From NCBI GenBank assembly GCA_011051855.1, contig DRKG01000047.1:1-6869 (forward strand): a stretch of 6,869 nt of DNA, in the 5' to 3' direction. Origin of the DNA: a bacterium (GTDB lineage Bacteria; Planctomycetota; UBA1135; UBA2386). Below the pieces are notes generated by a model. The model was not told where the DNA came from. It saw only the letters and a list, made by a program, of their open reading frames with translations, and searched no databases. Shown in pieces: positions 1 to 5,317 of the stretch; position 1 is the stretch's first letter, and each line of letters begins with the position of its first letter. The translations under genes and the position numbers were made by a program.

Positions 1-1
1 G

Positions 2-958
2 CCGCTGCGCGCGCAAGATCGTCCAACGGACGGCGATGCTGTGGATCTGCTCGCGAGCGTGCTGCGGGCGGATGGGCAACCGGTCTATACGGAAGGTGGC
101 ATGCCGAAGCCTGCGCTGGCCAGTCGAGTACTGGGGATCCTGCGCGATGCTCCGGACATTCCGCGCCGCAAGGCCTATGAAGCGTTGTTGGCGGTAGGTG
201 AGTGGGGGGCGGCGATCCGCATCGCACCCGCGATGGGCGTCGAAGAACATTCCGATGACTGGGTGCTGTCGGTTGCGGCCTTGCCCGTATCGGCGCATGT
301 GTTCGCGGGGGTCGAGTTCCCCGATTCACCGCGATTCTCGAAGCAGATCTACCACCGGCTCTGGGCAAAGCTGCGCACGGATCTGGCCGAGTCCATCAGC
401 GCGGTGCAACTGCGCGGGCGCGATCGTACGCCGCTACCGTGGTTGGAGCGCGTAGCGCCTCCGAATGATCTCGATCTGCTGATATTCTTGGATTCATCGG
501 ATCGGCGGATCGAGGCCATCGCCCGGGCGGCTTCAGGACTGATGAACGGCACGAGAAGTCGCGTGCGAGCGCGATGGATCGTCTCCGTCGGAGGCAGCCT
601 GCTCCAGCCAGGGCCGATTGGCTCGAGCGAACTGCAACTCGAGCGCGCGGACTCGGATCATCAACAGCGCTGCACCCAAGTCCGGCTTCTCGCGCGCAGC
701 CTGGGGCTTGATGGCTCGGTGCATATGACCGGTGTCAAGTCGATCGAAAAGCACTGGCAGGTCCGGCGGCTGCCAGCGTTCGTCGTTACGGCAGGCGATG
801 TCGAACTGGACCGGGCAGTCGGGTGGGGGCGCGACACTCTCGTCCGGCTGCGATGTCTGCTGCGGGGGGACACGAGTGCGTCGCGCCTCGAGTGGGCGGA
901 GCAGGTCCACCCGTACATCGTCACTTCACCCGCTGCTTCGAAGGCCGCGGGCCGGTGA
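2..958 (+). CDS. Unrecognised protein, 5'-truncated by the window edge; possible thioredoxin-like C-terminal part
   Basis: I do not recognise this gene. The frame is open from the window edge to the TGA at 956-958, giving 318 residues. A GTG at 41-43 could start it, but no Shine-Dalgarno-like sequence precedes that codon and the frame continues upstream, so I treat the 5' end as missing. No signal peptide or membrane segment is visible. The N-terminal half looks helical. The second half has a hydrophobic strand (LDLLIFLDSS), a helix, a second strand (RARWIVSVGG), and later WQVRRLPAFVVTAGDVE followed by a Gly. This strand-helix-strand order with a Pro before a strand resembles the cis-Pro half of a thioredoxin fold. 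There is no CXXC, so a redox role is unlikely. The fold is an inference from pattern only. Third codon positions look somewhat less GC-rich than in the hpn genes. It converges on the secreted Kelch gene. Confidence 0.6.
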   Translation, partial: PLRAQDRPTDGDAVDLLASVLRADGQPVYTEGGMPKPALASRVLGILRDAPDIPRRKAYEALLAVGEWGAAIRIAPAMGVEEHSDDWVLSVAALPVSAHVFAGVEFPDSPRFSKQIYHRLWAKLRTDLAESISAVQLRGRDRTPLPWLERVAPPNDLDLLIFLDSSDRRIEAIARAASGLMNGTRSRVRARWIVSVGGSLLQPGPIGSSELQLERADSDHQQRCTQVRLLARSLGLDGSVHMTGVKSIEKHWQVRRLPAFVVTAGDVELDRAVGWGRDTLVRLRCLLRGDTSASRLEWAEQVHPYIVTSPAASKAAGR

Positions 959-1037
959 ACGTCGAGGCGGACCAGTCGCGGTTGTCACGCGCGCCGTCCG
1001 TTCGCTGCTTGAGCTCCTCGGCTGAGCATAGATCGGG

Positions 1038-3731
1038 TCAGCGATCCCCGATGCGCGCGGCGATGCCGTTGCTCATCGCGGCCCAGGTCGGGTGGCCGGG
1101 GACCTCGATGTGCAGGCATTGGAAGTAGACCTCGGTGGCGAGCAGGGTCGGGTCGTTGGGCAGGGCGACCGGCCAGGCCACGTGGCCGGTGCCGTTGGGG
1201 GTGCCGATCGCCTCGATCTCGTCGGCGCTGTTCAGCAGGAAGCAACCGGGCAGGCCGGCGGGGGCGAGGTCGAGGGGCAGTGGCAGCCCGTCGAAGACCG
1301 TGCGGCTGTAGCCGTAGCCGCCGATCGCCGAGATCAGGTTGTTGCCCGGCACGTTGTCGTAGTGCAGCGTCATCGTCGTGCCGATCACCGGCGGCGTCGC
1401 CGGATCGACCGTCAACGTCGGCGTGCCGAGTGAGCCGATGCAGGCCTGGCCGTAGCTCTCGTAGCGCGAGAACACCGGCAGCCCGATGTGCCACAGCTCG
1501 TCCGTCCAGGTGCCGCAGCTGCCGCCGAACAGGCGCAGTTCGCCGTTGCTCGCATCGACATAGGCAGCGGCACCGGCGCGGGCGGTCGGTAGCGTGGCGT
1601 TGCCGGCGGAGTGCCGCGTCCAGCCGGTGCCGTCCCAGGTCCAGACGTCGTCGAGGCAGCCGGAATCGCTGTCGCCGCCGATCACGACGACGCGCTCGGC
1701 GCGTGGCTCGTAGTGCATCACGAAGCCGTCGCGCGGCTGAGGGCCCCACGGAAAGCCGTTCGGCTGCGCCGGGGCCACCTGCGCCCAGTCGGTACCGTCC
1801 CAGTCCCAGACGTCGTCGAGTCGCGCACTGCCGTCGTTGCCGCCGAACAGCACCAATCGGTTGCGCAGGCGATCCCACGCGAGACCGTGGCCGAAGCGCG
1901 CCGGCGGCAGCGTCGGCGGCGACACCTGCTGCCAGTCGGTGCCGTTCCACGCCCACATGTCGCCGAGTGCCGTGCCGGCCGCGTCACGGCCGCCGAACAG
2001 GATGCCGGTGGCGCTGAGCGGATCGTAGGCCATCGCGTGCTCGCTGCGCGGGGCGGGCGCCACCGTCGGCATCAGGTAGGACCACTGCCCGCCGGCGTAG
2101 GTCCAGGTGTCACCGAGCTCGGTGCCGATCGGGTTGGCGCCGCCGAACAGCACGACGTTCTGCCGGGCCTCGTCGAGCAGCAGCGTGTGGCCGCTGCGCA
2201 CCATCGGGTTGATGAACGAGAACTGCTTGGTCCAGTCGGTGCCGTGCAGCTCGTAGGTCGGAAAGAACGGGCCGGACGACGTGTCGCCGCCGAACAGCAG
2301 CGCGCCCCCGCCGGGCAACGGGGCCATGGCGTGGTCGGCGACGGGCGGCGGCGTGGCGGTCGTCGCGAGTTGGGTCGAGGCGATCTCTGCGACGGGGCCG
2401 CCGGGGAGTTCGATGATGCCGGGGTAGGAGTAGGTCGGCTGCGCGTCGTTCCATCCGCCGTTTGGATTCCGCAGGTGCGCGAAATCCTCGTTGCTGGCGT
2501 TATTCGGTTCGCCGGGCAGCCAGTTCGTGTAGGTGGTCGGCTCACCGCTGCTCCAGACCCACTGCCCCTCCACGGCGAGGTCGTTGTAGCCGATCCACAG
2601 GTTGCCCGTGCCGAAGGTCTGCCAGAGCCAGTTCTGCTCCGCCAGGCCGCGCACCGTCGCCAGGTGGCCGCCTTCGAGTTGCGCGAGGTCCTCGGCCTCC
2701 TGCCACGTCATGGCGGGCGAGAGCGCGTAGCGGTTGCCGTTGACCGGCGAGGTGACGTAGTCCAGTTTGGGTCGCCACTCGTTGCCGTCGAAGGTCCAGG
2801 TGTCGCCCAGTGTATTGCTGCCCGTCCAACCACCGAACAGGACGGTTTCGCCGCGCGCCGCATCGTAGACCATGTTCTCGATGACCCAGTGGCGCGCCGC
2901 GGGGCGAACGGTCGGTGCCGCCTGCGCCCAGTCGGTGCCGTCCCAGGTCCAGGTGTCGTTGTGGCCGGGAAACGATCCCGACCATCCGCCGAACAGCACG
3001 ACGCGGTCGATGCTGGGGTCGTAGCACAGGGCGTGGGCCTTGCGGGCTGTGGGGACGGTAGCCGGGCTCTGCTGCGTCCACGTCACCCCGTCCCAGGTCC
3101 AGGTGTCGTTGTGAAGGGCGCCCCCCGACCCTCCGCCGAAGAGTACGACTTCACCCGTCGCCGCGCGGAATGCCAGGTCCATACCATTGCGCGCGGAGGG
3201 GCCGGCGACGGCGCGTTGCACCCACGCGTTGCCGTCGTATTCCCACGTGTCGGCCAGGAAGCTGCCGTTGTAGCCGCCGAACAGCACGACGACCTGGCGC
3301 TGGCTGTCGTAGACCATGCTGTGATTCCTTCGTGCTCCGGGGGAGCCGACGTTGGTCCGCGGGGTCCAGTCGGTGCCGTCCCATTCCCACGTCTCGGCGA
3401 GGTTGGCGCCATCATATCCCCCGAAGAACACGCACACGCCCCGCGCGCTGTCGTAGGCCATGGCGACGTTTTGGCGCGGGCCCGGCGCGTTCGCGGGCGA
3501 GCGCTGCGTCCAGTTGCTGCCGTCCCACTCCCAGGTGTCGTTCAGCGCGCCGGAGGGCCACGAGCCGTTGGTGTGACCCCCGAACAGCACCACGACCTGC
3601 CGGGCCGAGTCGTAGGCCATCGCGTGGCCGGAGCGCGGCCCGGGGCCTTGAACGAACTGCGGTGCTGCAATGGCCTCACCACCGAACCACCACCCGACCA
3701 GGGCGGCGACGACGAAACGAGATGTGCTCAT
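1038..3731 (-). CDS. Secreted Kelch-type repeat protein with central C-type-lectin-like domain and planctomycete C-terminal domain
   Basis: This gene encodes an exported protein of 897 residues. The ATG at 3731 is chosen because AAGGAAGG lies just upstream and a signal peptide begins there; the frame is open further upstream, but that extension lacks these features. Residues 1-22 are a signal peptide (hydrophobic FVVAALVGWW, AIA cleavage site). Residues about 30-320 hold six Kelch/galactose-oxidase-type repeats with the pattern R..H.M.YD...VVLFGG....DTW.WDG..W. Residues about 330-443 form a C-type-lectin-like domain (GGHLA, WIGYND, EPNN at 408-411, WND at 427-429). Residues about 458-750 hold six more repeats, with FGG or IGG near 480, 529, 579, 629, 684 and 735. 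Residues about 755-897 match a C-terminal domain common in secreted planctomycete proteins. From family knowledge, Kelch repeats fold as beta-propeller blades and bind ligands, and the lectin domain may bind carbohydrate or another ligand. No enzyme active site was recognised. The ligand and final location are unknown. Confidence 0.93.
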   Translation of the reverse strand: MSTSRFVVAALVGWWFGGEAIAAPQFVQGPGPRSGHAMAYDSARQVVVLFGGHTNGSWPSGALNDTWEWDGSNWTQRSPANAPGPRQNVAMAYDSARGVCVFFGGYDGANLAETWEWDGTDWTPRTNVGSPGARRNHSMVYDSQRQVVVLFGGYNGSFLADTWEYDGNAWVQRAVAGPSARNGMDLAFRAATGEVVLFGGGSGGALHNDTWTWDGVTWTQQSPATVPTARKAHALCYDPSIDRVVLFGGWSGSFPGHNDTWTWDGTDWAQAAPTVRPAARHWVIENMVYDAARGETVLFGGWTGSNTLGDTWTFDGNEWRPKLDYVTSPVNGNRYALSPAMTWQEAEDLAQLEGGHLATVRGLAEQNWLWQTFGTGNLWIGYNDLAVEGQWVWSSGEPTTYTNWLPGEPNNASNEDFAHLRNPNGGWNDAQPTYSYPGIIELPGGPVAEIASTQLATTATPPPVADHAMAPLPGGGALLFGGDTSSGPFFPTYELHGTDWTKQFSFINPMVRSGHTLLLDEARQNVVLFGGANPIGTELGDTWTYAGGQWSYLMPTVAPAPRSEHAMAYDPLSATGILFGGRDAAGTALGDMWAWNGTDWQQVSPPTLPPARFGHGLAWDRLRNRLVLFGGNDGSARLDDVWDWDGTDWAQVAPAQPNGFPWGPQPRDGFVMHYEPRAERVVVIGGDSDSGCLDDVWTWDGTGWTRHSAGNATLPTARAGAAAYVDASNGELRLFGGSCGTWTDELWHIGLPVFSRYESYGQACIGSLGTPTLTVDPATPPVIGTTMTLHYDNVPGNNLISAIGGYGYSRTVFDGLPLPLDLAPAGLPGCFLLNSADEIEAIGTPNGTGHVAWPVALPNDPTLLATEVYFQCLHIEVPGHPTWAAMSNGIAARIGDR
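1041..1469 (-). other. Planctomycete-type C-terminal domain of the secreted protein
   Basis: Residues about 755-897 begin with a Tyr- and Gly-rich stretch leading to C764 (YGQACIGSLGTPTLTV). They continue with VIGTTMTLHYDNVP, LPLPLDLAPAGLPGCFL (C830), a GTG...W segment, VYFQC (C872) and SNGIAARIG near the end. I recall this pattern at the C-terminus of many large secreted proteins of planctomycetes. Its function is not established to my knowledge; a role in surface attachment or export sorting is speculation. Confidence 0.7.
1482..2360 (-). repeat. Second block of six Kelch-type repeats (residues ~458-750)
   Basis: Six more units follow the lectin domain, with cores at residues 480 (LLFGG), 529, 579, 629 (VLFGG type), 684 (VVVIGG) and 735 (LRLFGG). 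Three DNA copies of the gccgccgaacag core at 1839, 1989 and 2139 are exactly 150 bases apart, that is 50 codons, which shows recent or homogenised tandem duplication. The fifth unit has a longer insert (APAQPNGFPWGPQPRDG). Cys692 and Cys739 in the last two units could pair after export. Confidence 0.83.
2403..2744 (-). other. C-type-lectin-like domain (residues ~330-443)
   Basis: The domain starts with NGNRYALSPAMTWQEAE and carries the GGHLATV motif. These are followed by WIGYND (379-384), EGQWVWSSGEP, NWLPGEPNN (403-411), ED at 415-416, WND at 427-429 and a closing GIIEL. This is the canonical order of a C-type-lectin-like fold. EPN plus WND resemble the calcium-dependent sugar-binding residues of mannose-type lectins. 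The usual disulfide cysteines of animal C-type lectins are absent, which is common in bacterial versions. Sugar binding is inferred and the ligand is unknown. Confidence 0.88.
2772..3644 (-). repeat. First block of six Kelch-type repeats (residues ~30-320)
   Basis: Six units of about 48-53 residues have FGG cores at residues 50, 103, 151, 198, 247 and 299. Each is followed by a DTW/ETW.WDG..W segment and preceded by R...H.M.YD. The DNA is also repetitive: on the plus strand the 19-base gccgccgaacagcacgacg, encoding VVLFGG in reverse, occurs exactly at 3273-3291. A 22-base stretch encoding the NDTWTWDG segment is shared between the copies near 2942 and 3092. Six units fit one six-bladed propeller, but the closure is not visible from sequence. 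Confidence 0.85.
3666..3731 (-). other. Signal peptide of the Kelch/lectin protein
   Basis: Residues 1-22 show a short n-region with one Arg (MSTSR), a hydrophobic core (FVVAALVGWWFGG) and a small-residue c-region ending A20-I21-A22. That fits signal peptidase I cleavage before A23. No Cys follows, so it is not a lipoprotein signal, and there is no twin-arginine motif. General secretory export is inferred. Confidence 0.85.
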
Positions 3732-3735
3732 GGAT

Positions 3736-3743
3736 CCTTCCTT
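3736..3743 (-). promoter_or_regulatory. Ribosome binding site deciding the Kelch gene start
   Basis: On the minus strand AAGGAAGG lies directly upstream of the ATG at 3731, with the AAGGA core 7 bases away. It supports this start over the more upstream in-frame ATG at 3839, which lacks a signal-peptide-like sequence. Confidence 0.75.
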
Positions 3744-3824
3744 GGCGCCGCATTCCCGCGCGGCTGCCCGGGCCGGAGCGTATGTAGGAACGTTGCGGCG
3801 AGCAAGCGCGCGACCATGCCAGGA

Positions 3825-3844
3825 GCGCATTCGCAGCAATGCGC
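3825..3844 (-). repeat. Perfect 7-bp inverted repeat between the DUF669-like gene and the Kelch gene
   Basis: The arms gcgcatt (3825-3831) and aatgcgc (3838-3844) flank a 6-base loop. The hairpin lies about 40 bases beyond the stop of the DUF669-like gene and about 94 bases before the Kelch start. No T-run follows on the minus strand, so it is not a classical intrinsic terminator. It could be a weak terminator, an RNA-stabilising stem or a protein site. Confidence 0.4.
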
Positions 3845-3883
3845 CCCCGAAACCCGCTCGCTGCTCCCGATCAGAATGGCCGG

Positions 3884-4324
3884 TCAGAATGGGATGTCGC
3901 CCCCGGTCGCCGGCGGCTGGTCCGCGACCGGGTCGTCACCGCTGCGGTAGCCGTCGTAGGGGACCTCGTTGCGTCGCACGATCTGGCCGTCGGTGGCCTC
4001 GTACTCGCTCGGGCGAACCTCGACCAGGGCGCTCCGTCCCTCGAGATCGCCGGGTTCGATGTCGACCTTGCCGGTGGCCGGCAGGCCCAGTGCCTGCAGC
4101 ACGAGGCGCACGCGTTTGCGGCCGCGCGGGCTGAACACCAGGCTGTCCCACGCCGCTTGCTTGCCGACGTGCTGGCCTTCGGCGACCACGAGTCGCAGGG
4201 CCCAGCGTTCGTCGCCGGCGCGGGTGGTGCCGGTGCGCACTTCCGCGACGCGGCACAGGTAGGTGCCCTTGGGCACGGTGACGAAATCGGAGACCGGGTC
4301 GGTGGCGTCGAAGTCGATTCTCAT
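3884..4324 (-). CDS. DUF669-like protein, probable OB-fold nucleic-acid-binding protein with SSB-like DIPF tail
   Basis: This is a soluble protein of 146 residues. The start at 4324 is supported by GAGAGGAA just upstream on the minus strand, although the frame remains open for a long way upstream. The N-terminal part has VPKGTYLCRVAEV (17-29), then WALRLVVAEGQHVGK (41-55), a central basic stretch RGRKRVRLVLQALGLP (67-82), DLEGRSALVEVRP (93-105) and VRRNEVPYDGY (116-126). The order of 'pxGxY' strand, G-rich turn, middle helix and 'L.G...V.V' strand resembles DUF669-type phage proteins related to single-stranded-DNA-binding OB folds. The acidic Pro/Gly-rich C-terminus ends GGDIPF, like the partner-recruiting tip of bacterial SSB. 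DNA binding is inferred. It is the upstream gene of a minus-strand pair with the Kelch gene, 152 bases apart, and divergent from hpnC. It is not a normal SSB, because the canonical SSB core motifs are not seen. Confidence 0.85.
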   Translation of the reverse strand: MRIDFDATDPVSDFVTVPKGTYLCRVAEVRTGTTRAGDERWALRLVVAEGQHVGKQAAWDSLVFSPRGRKRVRLVLQALGLPATGKVDIEPGDLEGRSALVEVRPSEYEATDGQIVRRNEVPYDGYRSGDDPVADQPPATGGDIPF

Positions 4325-4426
4325 GGGTTCCTCTCGGTTGATCTCCTTGGGTTCCGAATCCGCCGGCGGTGACACGGTTTCTCCGATTCCGTAGCCTGGG
4401 CCCGTTCGCCCGATCCGCGCGCAATC
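4325..4426. promoter_or_regulatory. Divergent intergenic region between the DUF669-like gene and hpnC
   Basis: These 102 bases must hold the 5' signals for the minus-strand gene and, if no distant promoter is used, for the hpn operon. I see no convincing -35/-10 pair on either strand. A 10-base near-direct repeat (tccgaatccg at 4353-4362, tccgattccg at 4382-4391, one mismatch, 29 bases apart) and the palindrome cgccggcg at 4361-4368 could be operator elements. This is an inference from position. Confidence 0.4.
4328..4335 (-). promoter_or_regulatory. Ribosome binding site of the DUF669-like gene
   Basis: On the minus strand GAGAGGAA precedes the ATG at 4324, with GAGG 5 bases from the start. 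A second, stronger-looking AAGGAGAT lies further upstream at 4341-4348, with no start codon at useful spacing. The proximal site is taken as functional. Confidence 0.65.
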
Positions 4427-5317
4427 TTGGCCCCGACCTCCACATCGCCTGCTCCCGCAGTCGCGCTGCCCGCAGCGCCCGACTACCTGTCTCTGGCCAG
4501 GCGGCACTACGAGAACTTCCCGGTGGGTTCGTGGCTTCTGCCGAGAAGGGCGCGGCGGCACCTGCACCGCATCTACGCGTTCGCGCGCACGGCGGACGAC
4601 CTCGCCGACGAACGGCAGGACCGCGCGGCGCTGGCGGCCTTTCGGCGGGAGTTCTTGCGGCACGTCGACGAAGGCGCGCGCGACGTGCCCCTGTTCGTCG
4701 AGCTGGCCGCGTCGATGCGCGAATGCGCGCTCGATCGGTCGTTGTTCACCGATCTGCTCGACGCGTTCGACCAGGATTGCCACCAGCGTCGCTACACGCG
4801 CGCCGAGCTGATCGACTACTGCCGGCGCTCGGCCAATCCGATCGGGCGCCTGGTGCTGCGGGTGTCGGGGTATCGCAGCGAGCGCCTGGATGCGTGGTCG
4901 GACCGCATCTGTACGGGCCTGCAGCTCCTGAACCACCTGCAGGATCTGCGCGAGGACCTGCTCGAGCGCGATCGGGTCTACTTCCCGCTCGAAGAGTTGC
5001 GCGGCTGCGGCGCAGACGTCGACGACCTGCGGGCCGAACGGGCGAACGCGGCCGTGCGACGGTTCGTGCTCGAACAGGCGGAGCGGGTAGCCGCGGAGTT
5101 CGCCGCCGGCTGGCCGTTGGTCGGCGAGGTGCGCGGCCGCCTGCGGTTCGAGCTGCGCGCGATCCTGCGCGGTGCGGCGGCGGTGCTGGGCCGCATTCGC
5201 GCGGTCTCGGGGGACGTGCTCGGAGGCCAGGTGCATCTCAGCAAGTGGCAGCGCGCACGCACCGTGGTCGCGGGGCTGTGCTCCGGTGCCGAACCGCGCT
5301 GGAGGAACGACGCGTGA
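4427..5317 (+). CDS. hpnC: HpnC, squalene-pathway trans-isoprenyl diphosphate synthase family protein
   Basis: HpnC acts after HpnD: it converts presqualene diphosphate to hydroxysqualene in the HpnC-HpnD-HpnE route. The protein has 296 residues, a normal family length. It begins with a Pro/Ala-rich leader, then LARRHYENFPVGSWLLP (23-39), which is typical of HpnC. The first aspartate-rich motif is DDLAD (57-61) within IYAFARTADDLADE. YCRRSANPIGRL (131-142) is the conserved mid motif. The second motif region is QLLNHLQDLREDLL (166-179) with D173 and D177, followed by RVYFP. All expected diphosphate/Mg-binding aspartates are present. The TTG at 4427 is the only usual start codon between the upstream in-frame stop (4370-4372) and the conserved N-terminus; no Shine-Dalgarno sequence is seen before it. 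The gene is first in the operon and overlaps hpnD by 4 bases. No transmembrane segment is apparent; peripheral membrane association is likely. Confidence 0.95.
   Translation: MAPTSTSPAPAVALPAAPDYLSLARRHYENFPVGSWLLPRRARRHLHRIYAFARTADDLADERQDRAALAAFRREFLRHVDEGARDVPLFVELAASMRECALDRSLFTDLLDAFDQDCHQRRYTRAELIDYCRRSANPIGRLVLRVSGYRSERLDAWSDRICTGLQLLNHLQDLREDLLERDRVYFPLEELRGCGADVDDLRAERANAAVRRFVLEQAERVAAEFAAGWPLVGEVRGRLRFELRAILRGAAAVLGRIRAVSGDVLGGQVHLSKWQRARTVVAGLCSGAEPRWRNDA
5301..5306 (+). promoter_or_regulatory. Ribosome binding site of hpnD
   Basis: GGAGGA lies 7 bases before the GTG at 5314, inside the 3' end of hpnC. It fixes the hpnD start at the GTGA overlap, although the hpnD frame stays open far upstream across hpnC. 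Confidence 0.8.

Noticed and set aside
985..1956. A 323-codon minus-strand frame overlapping the 3' part of the Kelch gene
   Set aside because: It is Arg-rich shadow sequence in another frame of the same strand. The Kelch frame carries the recognisable repeats and C-terminal domain.
3779..3787. Possible -10-like TACATACG on the minus strand upstream of the Kelch gene
   Set aside because: No -35-like hexamer is found at 16-18 bases; the nearest TTGCTC is only 13 bases away. It is too weak to annotate as a promoter.
1611..3950. A 779-codon open frame on the plus strand antisense to the Kelch gene
   Set aside because: It mirrors the repeats of the minus-strand gene and has low-complexity composition (recurrent RPVGAVP-like segments). 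No ribosome site or known domain is seen. It is explained by high GC and the codon pattern of the real gene, which has a signal peptide, recognised domains and a good start.
4369..5313. The hpnD frame stays open upstream through the whole of hpnC, suggesting a longer HpnD or a fusion
   Set aside because: The upstream translation is Arg/Ala-rich without family motifs, whereas the overlapping frame encodes a full HpnC. hpnD has its own ribosome site and a GTGA overlap start.
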